Below are positions 41,552-51,165 of a stretch of 63,645 bases of DNA, in pieces. The first letter of the stretch is position 1. Each line of letters begins with the position of its first letter. The notes beneath the pieces were generated by a model. The model ran no database searches. It was not told the origin of the DNA and worked only from the letters and a program-made list of their open reading frames with translations. This DNA is from a virus: positions 1 through 63,645 of IMG/VR virus record IMGVR_UViG_3300017971_000297; one strand, written 5' to 3'. A program made the position numbers and the translations under genes.

Positions 41552-43495
41552 ATGTCTATTAATTTAAAAAGTGGTAATCCTGATGGTGTTGGTGCTGAAG
41601 GCGTAGTTGTCGATACTAATGAAACGTATGCAGATGATGGCTCTAAAATACTAGTAATTAACAATAATGGTAATGAAGTTGCCCACATAAAAAAAGATGG
41701 ATCGTATTCTAATAGTTCCATCATACCCGTACTACCTAGTGAGGGTGGAGCAGGTATAACAGCAGCTATTAATGCTTTACATACTTTGGGAGGCGGGATA
41801 GTCCAACTATTGGAGGGAACTTATAATGTTACTTCTAATATTACTCCCACTCTAGGGGCCAGCAATATTGACATTCGTGGTATGGGCGATTCTACTATTC
41901 TTAAAGTATTTGGTACTAATGTCAGTTGTTTTAATTTTTCCGCATCAAATGGTGGGAATTGGCCCCTAAATAATCCGACTGCTGGAGATACCAGTATTTA
42001 CACCACTACTGCTTCTCATGCAGGGTCTACTTTAGAGGGAGAATGGATTATCCTATTCGGAACAGATTCTAGTGGAAATCCTGTACGGGAATGGAACTTT
42101 GCTGCTGCGGACGGTAATGGGACTACTGGAGAAATACAATTAGTAAATCCAGTAGTTACTACTATGACCTCCGTGACTTTGTATAGTGGTACAGGCAATA
42201 TTAACAATTCCTTTAGAGATATGAGAATTGAAGCAGATTCAGCCACTTATTCATCCGCCATTACTAATATCAACCCCATTCGTCATAGATATGAAAATCT
42301 AAATCTTGTTGGTAAGTTTGAACACGGACTTCGTTTAACTGGGCCAGGTTTTAGCAATACTATTTCTCGATGTTTAATGAATGATATTGATAAAAATCCC
42401 ATACAACTAAGTAATCAATTTCAAGTAGTTGTAGAAAAATGCTGGCTACGAGATTGTCTAGCGTTAAACTTAGAAGCCTCTCACGACGTAGATGTAGAAA
42501 AATGTTTTATAATCGATAGTAGGTCGTCTGGTATCGACGCCACTGGCGGTAACCGTAGAGCAAAAATTCGTGGTTGTAGTATCATTAATCCTACTGGAAC
42601 TTTAATAGACGCGGGAGATTTAGAATGTACTGTGGCAGATTGTCATTTTGTGGATGGAACTAGTGTTACAGCAGGAGCAGCCAAACATCTTGACGTTGTA
42701 GGGAATATGTTTCTGCGATGTACCGGCATGGTGAGTGGCGGCACTGGAGAATATATAACTGCTGTAGGAAATACCGGAAAAGAAATTGTTGGTTCTGCCT
42801 TTACTGGAGGTACTAATTACTTTGTAATCAAAGGAAATAATGTAGACTTAGGTGGAGATGTTTATGAAGGAAGCTGCGACTACGTTATTTTTGAGGGAAA
42901 TACAGTTCAGGGCGGTTTTCGAGGTGTCCGGCTTCTAGGTGATTACGGTATGGTACAGGGTAATACTTTTATTGGAAATACTCAAGATGTCACAGTTGTA
43001 TCTGGTGTGGGTCACTATATTGGGCCTAATCAGTTTGGTACAACTAGGAATTTTGTCAACCAAGGGCAAGTTGATGCAGCTCAGGTGGTTTCAAAGAGAG
43101 TGACAAAAGAGTTTGATTACGCAGATTTTGCTACCGCAGCCACTACTAATGATATTGAAATTTTCTCCCTTCCGGCTAAAGCAAGTTTAGTAGACATTTA
43201 TGCAGAGGTTACCCAAGTTTTTGCTGGTGGAGGAATCACGGCATATACTATCTCAGTAGGAATAGCTGGAAGTCTCACTAAGTATATGTTGGCAAATGAT
43301 GTTCTTACAGCAACCACCCTACATGAGGATAATACTAAAAAAGGTGCTGCTTTAACTACGGCTGGGAATTCTAACGTAGAGAGTGCTTCAGCTTCTACTA
43401 GTATTAGGGCACAGGCTACCTCTACTACCGCCAATCTAGATCAAGCCGCAACTGGCAGAATAACTTTTTATATAACCTATAGAGATATCGTATAA
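41552..43495 (+). CDS. Second tailspike with beta-helix
   Basis: 647 residues. N-terminal SKILVINNNGNEVAHIKKDG is a unit like those of the 38321 spike. The helix starts near residue 60 (GGAGITAAINALHTLGGGIVQL) and runs to about 510. The C-terminal domain (about 515-647) is a compact beta fold with LPAKASLVDIYAEVTQVF and RITFYITYRDIV, as on caps of fibres that hold host ligands or trimerise. It is three bases downstream of the first spike, so both are co-expressed, and could act on different surface glycans. Confidence 0.72.
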   Translation: MSINLKSGNPDGVGAEGVVVDTNETYADDGSKILVINNNGNEVAHIKKDGSYSNSSIIPVLPSEGGAGITAAINALHTLGGGIVQLLEGTYNVTSNITPTLGASNIDIRGMGDSTILKVFGTNVSCFNFSASNGGNWPLNNPTAGDTSIYTTTASHAGSTLEGEWIILFGTDSSGNPVREWNFAAADGNGTTGEIQLVNPVVTTMTSVTLYSGTGNINNSFRDMRIEADSATYSSAITNINPIRHRYENLNLVGKFEHGLRLTGPGFSNTISRCLMNDIDKNPIQLSNQFQVVVEKCWLRDCLALNLEASHDVDVEKCFIIDSRSSGIDATGGNRRAKIRGCSIINPTGTLIDAGDLECTVADCHFVDGTSVTAGAAKHLDVVGNMFLRCTGMVSGGTGEYITAVGNTGKEIVGSAFTGGTNYFVIKGNNVDLGGDVYEGSCDYVIFEGNTVQGGFRGVRLLGDYGMVQGNTFIGNTQDVTVVSGVGHYIGPNQFGTTRNFVNQGQVDAAQVVSKRVTKEFDYADFATAATTNDIEIFSLPAKASLVDIYAEVTQVFAGGGITAYTISVGIAGSLTKYMLANDVLTATTLHEDNTKKGAALTTAGNSNVESASASTSIRAQATSTTANLDQAATGRITFYITYRDIV

Positions 43496-43506
43496 GGAGA
43501 TTTACG

Positions 43507-43800
43507 ATGGCTTTGGAAAAGATCCTAACTACTCCTGAATCCCAATCTGCTATCGACAAGGTACGCATGTACATTAAAAATGTAGATCCCGACAAGAAGC
43601 TATTAAAAGTAGAGCTTCATAAAGGATTTCTTGATAGTGGAGAATTTAAAAGTGTTAAAATTGTTACTGTATATATTACCAAGGATGAATATGATGCAGT
43701 AATGGATACTGAGGGAACTACAGGTATTACTGTTCGCGAGACTTTGGCAGAAGCCATTTGGACTTGGTTGCAGACAAACGGTCACATCGACGTACAATAA
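43507..43800 (+). CDS. Unrecognised small protein between spike and wedge genes
   Basis: 97 residues, ribosome site AAGGAGATTT. It starts with a helical segment (SQSAIDKVRMYIKN), has a strand pair (KLLKVELHKGFL, KIVTVYITKDEYDAV) and a helical end (RETLAEAIWTWLQTNG). Small ferredoxin-like or chaperone size. It could be a spike chaperone, as small chaperone genes follow spikes in many phages, but this is a guess from position. Confidence 0.5.
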   Translation: MALEKILTTPESQSAIDKVRMYIKNVDPDKKLLKVELHKGFLDSGEFKSVKIVTVYITKDEYDAVMDTEGTTGITVRETLAEAIWTWLQTNGHIDVQ

Positions 43801-43810
43801 GGAGTAATCT

Positions 43811-45835
43811 ATGTCCGGTTTCGGAGGTGGACCATGGGGTTCCGGACCATGGGGTGGAGGAGTATCTGATCTCTATTTAGTTAGAGAATTCTTTGCTAGA
43901 AACTCCAATCCTAATGAAATTTCTCTTACTTGGAAAAAGCCTTTAGGCCTATCCAGCGATCAAGAAATTGTAATTGTAAGGCGCAAAGACGCTTTTCCCA
44001 TGGAACTCTACAATGATGATCCTTTATTTTCTTCTAAAGTAAATGTCTCTGGATTCACGGATGTGGTCCAGGTAGAGATATTTCGAGGATCTCTTATACG
44101 TGGGAGTAATGGAGTAGGGACTACGGGCAAACTAACAGACGCTTTAGCCTCTTTTCCGACTTCTCCCTCCTTAAAAGGAAGGATACTAAGAGATTCTTAT
44201 AGTCGAAATTATAGAATTTCTAGTAATACATCCACAGAGATTTTTATTGAAGGAACAGAAGTTCCCGCTAATGGACAGTATGTTGTACTTATAGATTTCC
44301 CCAACTCTAATGAATCGGCTATTACTGGAACATCCACCTCTGTGGGAGCGGGATTTCTAAGAGATACTAGTCAAAATTTTGAATTAGAGTCTCTGAAAGA
44401 TAGAATCCTAGTCGATCAAGCGGGAAATAGATTTGTCATTATTAATAATACCCTAGACTATATCTCTGTATCTGGCACTCCTTCAGCCGGGGATTATACA
44501 ATTCTACAAGAGTTTGCAGATTTTGTGAGTCCTTCTGATACAGTCAAGGGACAATTTAGTTATGTAGATACATACTTAAATAGTAGTGAGGCCTCTTCAC
44601 GGACTGGGACAGGACTGGAAGATAGTCAATTTTACTATTATACTGCTTTTACTCATAAAACAGGAGAAAATGTCGCACAGTCTGTATTTTCTACCTTTGG
44701 TACGGCTGATTCTACCCAGAGTGCAGCCCTATCTACTTTTGATAGGGAATTTCAGGAAATACTTCTAAGATATTGGCCCAATGTATTTAAGTTGGGTGAT
44801 CAGACTGGAGATTTCGAGGACCTTATGGCTGTATTTGGCTTCGGCTTCAATGAAATCTATGGATTTGTTCATACTTTTAATTTGACTAATCCAGATAGAA
44901 TGTATCATACTGTTTTATCAAGTTTTACTGAACAGTTAGGTATTTCTGTAAGACAGGTGGGGATAGATACTAATCGAAGAATTATACGCGATCTGCTTCC
45001 AACCCTAAAACAAAAGGGATCAAAGGAAGGAATCGTAGACTTTATAAGAATTATTACTACTTGGGATGTAACTAATGGAACTAAAGATGCAGGATCTATT
45101 ATAGATGATGCTCCGAACTTAAATTCACTAAGATTATACAGTGATACTTTGGGTTCTAATAATACTCGTCTATTTGGATTTCAGCGGGCTTTTGGTAATG
45201 ATCCTTTCATCTCGTATACATATACTTCAGGTACAGGCATTATGCAGTGGTCATCTACAGTAGATCTCTCTGATGTGGAGATTGGAGATTTTTTTATAGA
45301 TGGCGCAGGTTCGTTCTTTGATGTTCTGGGAGTAGATAATTCTTCTAACAATATTACTATAGATACAGGACAAACAGTAAATACGTCTTCAGGTGGGGAT
45401 ATATACAAGAAGACGGCTCTAGCAGACGTGGGAACCTTTTTCGATACCCTTCCAGGGATTATTATTCCAGGGTTCTTTACGTTCAGGGAATTCGTGGTAG
45501 AAGCCCAAGATATAGCCCTATTTGTAGGAGAGAGTACTAATATAGAGATCTTTGAAGATAGTACTCGTCTTACAGACTCAGGGGCAAATTTTGGAGGAAC
45601 TAATAATCTTTTAGGTAATTTTTTGATTCCTAAACAGGGTCAAGTTAATGATATCTTTGAGATTATCTCTAATACTTCTACCACAATCACTGTTACAGGA
45701 GTTGTTAGAGATTCAGATCCGGTGGGAGATTATGCAATTCTCTCACCCCTAAATACTGCACGATTTAGACTTATTTTATCTTTAATGACTAATTTTGCAC
45801 CATCAAATTCAAGAATGGGAATTCAATTTACGTAA
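43811..45835 (+). CDS. Baseplate wedge protein, P2 gpI/Afp12-like core with beta insertions
   Basis: 674 residues. Begins with GFGGGPWGSGPWGGG, a Gly/Trp/Pro element. The core, REFQEILLRYWPNVFKLGD (about 310-330) to IIRDLLPTLKQKGSKEGIVDFIRIIT (about 392-418), matches the gpI/gp7 wedge pattern (LP-x-Y...L-x4-G...KG(T/S)-x2-G(L/I)). Around it are four recurrent beta-domain-like units (near 97-160, 170-235, 473-525, 580-650). Follows gp6-like order with spikes between them. Function: wedge component linking gp6-like ring and fibres. Confidence 0.65.
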   Translation: MSGFGGGPWGSGPWGGGVSDLYLVREFFARNSNPNEISLTWKKPLGLSSDQEIVIVRRKDAFPMELYNDDPLFSSKVNVSGFTDVVQVEIFRGSLIRGSNGVGTTGKLTDALASFPTSPSLKGRILRDSYSRNYRISSNTSTEIFIEGTEVPANGQYVVLIDFPNSNESAITGTSTSVGAGFLRDTSQNFELESLKDRILVDQAGNRFVIINNTLDYISVSGTPSAGDYTILQEFADFVSPSDTVKGQFSYVDTYLNSSEASSRTGTGLEDSQFYYYTAFTHKTGENVAQSVFSTFGTADSTQSAALSTFDREFQEILLRYWPNVFKLGDQTGDFEDLMAVFGFGFNEIYGFVHTFNLTNPDRMYHTVLSSFTEQLGISVRQVGIDTNRRIIRDLLPTLKQKGSKEGIVDFIRIITTWDVTNGTKDAGSIIDDAPNLNSLRLYSDTLGSNNTRLFGFQRAFGNDPFISYTYTSGTGIMQWSSTVDLSDVEIGDFFIDGAGSFFDVLGVDNSSNNITIDTGQTVNTSSGGDIYKKTALADVGTFFDTLPGIIIPGFFTFREFVVEAQDIALFVGESTNIEIFEDSTRLTDSGANFGGTNNLLGNFLIPKQGQVNDIFEIISNTSTTITVTGVVRDSDPVGDYAILSPLNTARFRLILSLMTNFAPSNSRMGIQFT

Positions 45836-45850
45836 GTAGGAGATTAATCG

Positions 45851-48800
45851 ATGGCTCTGCCTACCAATACATTTAGACCACTAAGATACTTTAGGAGCAA
45901 ATTCCGAGAAGGTAAATACCTGCTTGCTGCTGAAGCTACTGACATACAACTAGAGTCTTTTGAAGACCTTAGACGTTTTATTTTAAATACTTATGGCAAT
46001 GTAGCTGTGGGTCCGGCGTTTAGGCCAGATCAAATCAGTACTACCGAGATACGACTTCGTCCAGGAGAAGCCTGGGACGGGGGAGTTCCATATCAAATAA
46101 AGTCTGGTACAGATGCCAGGGTAATTGCGGGAACTGTTCCTACTGGAGTCAGTCTAACCGACGTTTCCGCTACTGCTGTGGACGTGGGTGGAAAAAGCCT
46201 TGATCTATCTGGAGGTTTAGCTGATGGAGCATATTCTATAGTCGTAGAAGCCTATGAAGAGATTGTTAAAGAGGCTGGTACAGGAGCTGTAGATAACTTC
46301 TTAGCTGGTACCAATGTTGGAGAGGGTACAGAACATAAATTTAGGCTAGTCTATAAGGTTCATGTGGTCGAAACCTCGGACTTAACTCAAACTCCTACCT
46401 ATCCTCTTTCGGGAGCGGGTATTGATAATCATTTTGTGAATGAGATTTTACTTACCCCTTCCGGGACAGAGAACTTTCTAGTCTCAGCCATCGATATTAC
46501 TCCAGATGTAAATGGAGCTGATAGACGGATAGTTCTTAATAACTCCGCCAGTAATATCCCATTCTCAGTGGACGCCGAAGACTTTATTTTCGGTACCTTA
46601 GAAGATTCTGATGGTAATATATTTACTATTACCAGTATCTCTACTAGTGACGGAGGTGCAACTGTCACTATGCTTCTCGATAGAGAAGTAGACATTAATA
46701 CTAACGTTCCAAAGGCTAATCTACCCGTAATTACTAATGGAGTAGACTATAAACTCAAAAAGAGAGATTTCTTTGTTACTGATGCTACGGGTGCTCCGCA
46801 AGGTAAGCGTTACTTCCGGGTAGCCAATTTTACCTTTGCTACTGGGGCTTTAACTGATTTGGACGATCTCCGGACAGTTACTGAGATTAATAGTTTTGGA
46901 TTTGATCCCAACGTTAGACTCTCTGGTGGGGGCGAGATCTCTTGGAGTCTGGTAACTAACGTCCTTACTCATAGCCAGGACTTTGACATCAGTATTCCAG
47001 GATCAGCCTATCTAGGAAGTGTTCCAACGCCTCCTGGTAGTATTACTCTAACCAATGACGGAGATGTTGCGTATATTCTCTTGGATCGAGAAGCTACGGC
47101 GGACTATAGCTCTACGGCTACTGTGGTACCTAAAGCCGATGTTCCTAGTAATGTGGATGTATATATACTCGCTGAGAGGCGTGGGAGTCGAGTATACTTC
47201 CCACACAATGGTTCTATTGGTGATGGAGAAACTGGTATTTTAGGAGCATTCGGGGCAGCCTTTAATAAGGATCTGTCTCTAGACCTATTAACTGATGCTA
47301 TCACGGAAAACCAAGTAGACGAGGTCTTTGCTGAGACTTTTGACACTCAGCTATATGTAGATGCTGCGGCTACTATTGGTATGAATTTTGAACCATTTCT
47401 CAAGCGGTATGTAGGGACAACCTCAGCCAGATTTGTAGACTATGACGCAGATGTTGTTCCTGCGTCAGATCCTCAAGACCCGTGGACAAAACTTGGTACC
47501 CAAGTAGAAGCCGTGGCCGCAGGTATCCTAACACTTACGGATAGTTCTATTGGTGATCAAATTGCCTATAGACGTACTGAGTCCAGTTTAGTACCTAATT
47601 CTCAGAGTATAGGTAAAATGAAAGCCCGTATTACTGCGGAAGGTGGAACTGGAAATCCCTTTACTTATGAAGTTAGAGATGGAGCTAGTGGAAAACACTT
47701 CGGTTTTGCTTTAAGTACTACTGCGGTAGATCTTATAGATGGTTCTGGAGCTTCTCTAGCTACCTATGCACTTGATGGTACTCTATTTCATACCTATGAG
47801 TTGCAGAAGATCGGACAACTAGCTGTACAACTATGGGTAGATGGTGAATTAGTTGCAGTCCAAGATTATGCTTCTATATCAACTGGTTCTAGTGGAAATA
47901 CAGATATCACCTGGGGAACTTCTGTTACCGCTACAGCTACAGTAGAGGTAGATTGGATTACCTTTAATATCTATCAGTCCATTCTTCAGACTATAGATAT
48001 TTTTAAGAAAGTAAGTGTATTCTTTCCTGGGGATATCGTTCCGTCTTCTGATCCAGACAATCCCTGGACAGTACAAGACGGTGGAGGAGGCATCTCTGAA
48101 GCGGCATCCGGTGGTAGGTTGACTATCACAGATAATGTAGGAACGAATAGAATTGCTTACGAGCGGTCAGAGAGTAAACTTGCTAGACATGGTAGTTTTG
48201 AAGCAGAAATGCGTGTAGAGATCGAAACTGCGGGTCTTTCTAGCTTTGATACTTTCGGCCTGCGTTTTGCGGATGGAGCTAAAGACATAGCCGCCTATCT
48301 AAGAGATGACGCCGGTCAGTTAAAGGTAGGTCTCTATGATGGAGCGAGTGTAGTCTTACGAAGCTCTGAAATTAGTCTTAATAATGATGAAGAATACGTT
48401 ATTAAGATTGTTAAGACTAGAGATGAAGAATGCGCCCTTTATGTGGACGGAGTTTTAAGAGATCAAGTATCATATGATTCCTTTAAAGATATTACTACAG
48501 ATAAAAAGATATACTTTGGTGGATTTACCATTGCATCTCAGTATGTTGCTAATATCGATTGGGTTCAATATGCTCTCCCTGGAGAAGGCAGTCTAGCTAA
48601 GACCCCCGTGGTAGAATTACTTGCCTCGGTGAATGGAGATGATCCAGCATACTCAGTATTTTTGAGTACAGATGGTGGAGTTACTTGGTTTGAAGCTCCA
48701 GAACGAGAGTTCGTTGAAATTGCGGATAAGACTAAGGTGGGTGCAAGTCTTATAGCAAGAATTGCTCTCTCAACTATAAACTCTACCCTCACCGATTTCG

Positions 48801-49135
48801 GTGTATACTATAATCGTACTGACCTTTCCCAGGTTGAAGCCCTAGATGTTGGACAGATTATTTACCGTAAAGTAGTAAGTAACTCTGATCCAATACCTAC
48901 AGGAGCTACTTATATAGAAGTTTCTGGGTCTGGTACCCGTACATTAGATGATGGCACTACTGCTGGCCAATTACTTGTACTGACTGGTGAGGCTGGTGTA
49001 GGAACCGCAGTTTTAATTCAGTCTGCTGGGGCTAATGTTAAGATGCCCTCAGACTTCACTATCAGTGAATTTGACTCTATTGGGTTTATTTGGAATGGAA
49101 CCTATTGGGTCGAACTTCATAGATCAAATAACTAA
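45851..49135 (+). CDS. Large fibre/baseplate protein with two LamG-like domains
   Basis: 1094 residues. N-terminus (RPLRYFRSKFREGKYLLAAE) precedes a beta-rich region (about 65-370) like DUF4815-type tail fibre baseplate proteins. Two lectin-like (LamG/concanavalin) domains lie at about 531-709 and 724-913. Both begin with (D/V)VVPASDPQDPW or DIVPSSDPDNPW and have an IAY(R/E)R(T/S)ES segment and a (V/Y)V-x-W-x-x-F strand, so they are an internal duplication. The end has a beta domain with VEVSGSGTRTLDDGTTAGQ. Likely binds glycans or the fibre tip. Confidence 0.65.
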   Translation: MALPTNTFRPLRYFRSKFREGKYLLAAEATDIQLESFEDLRRFILNTYGNVAVGPAFRPDQISTTEIRLRPGEAWDGGVPYQIKSGTDARVIAGTVPTGVSLTDVSATAVDVGGKSLDLSGGLADGAYSIVVEAYEEIVKEAGTGAVDNFLAGTNVGEGTEHKFRLVYKVHVVETSDLTQTPTYPLSGAGIDNHFVNEILLTPSGTENFLVSAIDITPDVNGADRRIVLNNSASNIPFSVDAEDFIFGTLEDSDGNIFTITSISTSDGGATVTMLLDREVDINTNVPKANLPVITNGVDYKLKKRDFFVTDATGAPQGKRYFRVANFTFATGALTDLDDLRTVTEINSFGFDPNVRLSGGGEISWSLVTNVLTHSQDFDISIPGSAYLGSVPTPPGSITLTNDGDVAYILLDREATADYSSTATVVPKADVPSNVDVYILAERRGSRVYFPHNGSIGDGETGILGAFGAAFNKDLSLDLLTDAITENQVDEVFAETFDTQLYVDAAATIGMNFEPFLKRYVGTTSARFVDYDADVVPASDPQDPWTKLGTQVEAVAAGILTLTDSSIGDQIAYRRTESSLVPNSQSIGKMKARITAEGGTGNPFTYEVRDGASGKHFGFALSTTAVDLIDGSGASLATYALDGTLFHTYELQKIGQLAVQLWVDGELVAVQDYASISTGSSGNTDITWGTSVTATATVEVDWITFNIYQSILQTIDIFKKVSVFFPGDIVPSSDPDNPWTVQDGGGGISEAASGGRLTITDNVGTNRIAYERSESKLARHGSFEAEMRVEIETAGLSSFDTFGLRFADGAKDIAAYLRDDAGQLKVGLYDGASVVLRSSEISLNNDEEYVIKIVKTRDEECALYVDGVLRDQVSYDSFKDITTDKKIYFGGFTIASQYVANIDWVQYALPGEGSLAKTPVVELLASVNGDDPAYSVFLSTDGGVTWFEAPEREFVEIADKTKVGASLIARIALSTINSTLTDFGVYYNRTDLSQVEALDVGQIIYRKVVSNSDPIPTGATYIEVSGSGTRTLDDGTTAGQLLVLTGEAGVGTAVLIQSAGANVKMPSDFTISEFDSIGFIWNGTYWVELHRSNN

Positions 49136-49146
49136 GAGGGCTTAAT

Positions 49147-50040
49147 ATGGCAATTGTTAAAGGTTCGGGGCAAAATTTTAGTAAAAAGCCCACTAATATT
49201 GGGATTCCGGTTGTCACCCAGCCCAGAGAGTTGATTACAGCCCTTGCATTAGTTGGCTGTCAGGATATTGACGAGAATACTCCAGAAGTTTTGTATTTTC
49301 ACGTATTTGGAGGAGTTCCTGGAGATATCCGACTCTTTTTGTATGGGGAGGAATTTAGTCCAATCCATTATTCGGAATTACCAGAACACGATCATGGGCC
49401 AGGTAGTTATCAGACTGGAAACGTAAATGCTGGTTCTACTAGCCATGCCCATGGTCATACATTTTCGATTAATAATACTAATTTAGCTCATATACATTCG
49501 TGGAGTACTACGGGAGGTAGTCATACACATAATCTGATTATTAGTGAGAATAGTACCGCTGGAGATGATGGTGTAGATACTAATAATGAGGGTGTAACTT
49601 CTATTGATTCTCGCTTTGTTCAAAGTTCTTCCCACTCTCACTCAGGAAATACAGGATCTTCATTAGGTAATCATGGTCATGGACTTAGTGGTGGTATAAG
49701 TAGTAATAGTGTAGACTCTCATCAACATGGAGTTACTGGTGGTCTTTCCTCGACCAAAGGGCTAACTGGTAGTGCTGCCTTAAATACATCCTCTGTAAAA
49801 GACTACTTTGATGATCTCCAGATCTCTGTAGATGGAGTAGATCGAACTGCTACCTTGAAAGGTCAAGCAGGAGTAGCTAAGTTTGGTGATGGGACTTCTG
49901 GGGATGGAATCGTAACATCAGGTGTGGAACTTCAACTTGCTCCTTTTATTTCGACTCCAGGGCAACATAAGGTTACCTTTAGTCTTGGTGGATCACAGAA
50001 TGGTGGCAAATTGAGGTATAATCTTTATCTATTAGCGTAA
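49147..50040 (+). CDS. Histidine-rich fibre tip candidate (HxH repeats)
   Basis: 297 residues. Residues about 80-200 contain many His-x-His pairs (PEHDHGPG, SHAHGHTF, HIHSWS, SHTHNL, SHSHSG, NHGHGL, SHQHGV), like T4 gp37-type and other collar/fibre-tip proteins where such pairs bind iron along a trimer axis. The N-terminus looks like an attachment domain; the C-terminal part (VDGVDRTATLKGQAG) is a beta domain. Located after the large fibre protein, so probably the distal receptor-binding component. Confidence 0.7.
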   Translation: MAIVKGSGQNFSKKPTNIGIPVVTQPRELITALALVGCQDIDENTPEVLYFHVFGGVPGDIRLFLYGEEFSPIHYSELPEHDHGPGSYQTGNVNAGSTSHAHGHTFSINNTNLAHIHSWSTTGGSHTHNLIISENSTAGDDGVDTNNEGVTSIDSRFVQSSSHSHSGNTGSSLGNHGHGLSGGISSNSVDSHQHGVTGGLSSTKGLTGSAALNTSSVKDYFDDLQISVDGVDRTATLKGQAGVAKFGDGTSGDGIVTSGVELQLAPFISTPGQHKVTFSLGGSQNGGKLRYNLYLLA

Positions 50041-50044
50041 GACA

Positions 50045-50215
50045 ATGAATAAAGAAAAAGTAAAAGAGCAATTAGAAACTTTAGAAGAGATGGTTGAAGA
50101 GGATCTTTCTAATGGACGTGCAGTCCAAAGAAAACTTCGAGAAAAAATTACTAAAAAGGGTAAAAACCCTTATACTATAGCCCAGGAATTAGAACTTCTA
50201 CGGAAAGAGAGCTAA
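50045..50215 (+). CDS. Small charged helical protein in the lysis group
   Basis: 56 residues, a single charged coiled helix (VKEQLETLEEMVEEDL; RKLREKITKKGK) ending QELELLRKES. Four bases after the fibre gene and three before the membrane protein at 50219. The ATG lacks a clear ribosome site. No family recognised; could be a chaperone or lysis accessory. Confidence 0.5.
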   Translation: MNKEKVKEQLETLEEMVEEDLSNGRAVQRKLREKITKKGKNPYTIAQELELLRKES

Positions 50216-50218
50216 GCT

Positions 50219-50497
50219 ATGGTTGTAACTTGGCCCATTGCGGTAGGCTTTATTGCCTCCGTAGGTACAGTATGTCTAACTGTGCTGAAAATTATCCAAA
50301 TGAGAAAACAAGATCCTGAAGAATCTTCTGCTGCCAAATGTGAAAAGATTCGAGACAGAATTACCTCTTTAGAGAAAAAACAAGCTGTTTTAGAAGCTCA
50401 CATGGAAGAGTGTAGAAAAGATAGAGAAGAACTTGGTAACCATATAGAGAAACTCAGTGATCTATTAATCAAACTCTTGACAGATAATAGGGATTAA
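50219..50497 (+). CDS. Membrane-anchored coiled-coil protein (holin or spanin-like)
   Basis: 92 residues. One hydrophobic helix (PIAVGFIASVGTVCLTVLKII, residues 6-26), then a basic stop (MRKQ) and a long coiled coil (ITSLEKKQAVLEAHMEECRKDREEL). This topology fits a haemolysin-XhlA-type lysis accessory or an inner spanin. It lies one gene before the amidase, supporting a lysis role. It has a single span, so it is not a typical multi-span holin. Confidence 0.55.
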   Translation: MVVTWPIAVGFIASVGTVCLTVLKIIQMRKQDPEESSAAKCEKIRDRITSLEKKQAVLEAHMEECRKDREELGNHIEKLSDLLIKLLTDNRD

Positions 50498-50541
50498 ATT
50501 TTTCCTACGGCGAGGTCCCTTTTTAGTTTTATGGAGGAATC

Positions 50542-51126
50542 ATGAAACTGCTAGATATCCTTATAAAAATTATGAATGCCCTAACCAAAAAAACTATCCC
50601 CGAACCTACTAAACCCGAGATTGTAGAGTTAGGGTATCAAGATAAGGATAGAGAAATTCGATGGGTCAAAAGTCCTAACTATAGTACTAGGCAAAATAGA
50701 GAGATATCAGCTATCATTTTGCACCACACAGCTAGCTGGAACTTCGAGAATACGGTTTCATGGCTAGCTGACCCTGCTGCTAAAGCCTCAGCCCACTATG
50801 TCATTAGTAGGGGAGGGGAGATAGTCCAAATGGTGCTCGACCAGCACAGAGCATGGCACTCTGGTGTCTCAGAACTTGATGGGGAAAAGCACGTAAATAA
50901 TTTCTCTATTGGAATAGAACTGATGGGAAATACGTGTGAGAAACCTCTTACAGAGGCTCAATGGAAAGCTATGGTGTGGTTGGTTAAAAAGTTGATGGAT
51001 GAATATGACATTCCAGCCCACCGAGTAGTAGACCACCGTAAAGTTAGTCCTGGTCGTAAGGTAGACTTAGACCCCGCTAATTTTGATTGGACCCAATTCT
51101 ATAAAGACATAGGGGCCATAGACTAA
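50542..51126 (+). CDS. N-acetylmuramoyl-L-alanine amidase endolysin
   Basis: 194 residues, ribosome site ATGGAGGAATC. The amidase-2 fold is shown by ILHHTAS (His61 as first zinc ligand), SAHYVISRGGEIVQMV, HNN..SIGIELMG and DHRKVSPGRKVDLDP (His165 and Asp175 or Asp177), as in AmpD/T7 lysozyme proteins with PGRK-x-D(P). Cuts the amide bond between muramic acid and peptide to lyse the cell. No export signal is visible, so it should need a holin. Last plus-strand gene before the convergent terminators. Confidence 0.9.
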   Translation: MKLLDILIKIMNALTKKTIPEPTKPEIVELGYQDKDREIRWVKSPNYSTRQNREISAIILHHTASWNFENTVSWLADPAAKASAHYVISRGGEIVQMVLDQHRAWHSGVSELDGEKHVNNFSIGIELMGNTCEKPLTEAQWKAMVWLVKKLMDEYDIPAHRVVDHRKVSPGRKVDLDPANFDWTQFYKDIGAID

Positions 51127-51157
51127 AAAAGGGAGCTAGAGATTAACCCTAGCCCCC
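51125..51157 (-). terminator. Rho-independent terminator for the minus-strand operon
   Basis: GGGAGCTAG (51131-51139) pairs with CTAGCCCCC (51149-51157), one A-C mismatch. Read on the minus strand the hairpin is followed by TTTTTT (plus-strand AAAAAA at 51125-51130). It lies just beyond the last minus-strand gene and just after the amidase stop. On the plus strand no T-run follows. Confidence 0.8.
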
Positions 51158-51165
51158 TAAGTTAT

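Noticed and set aside
38321-43495. Repeat arrays in fibre genes could be CRISPR-like
   Set aside because: No direct repeats with spacers of regular length at DNA level; repetition is at protein level only.
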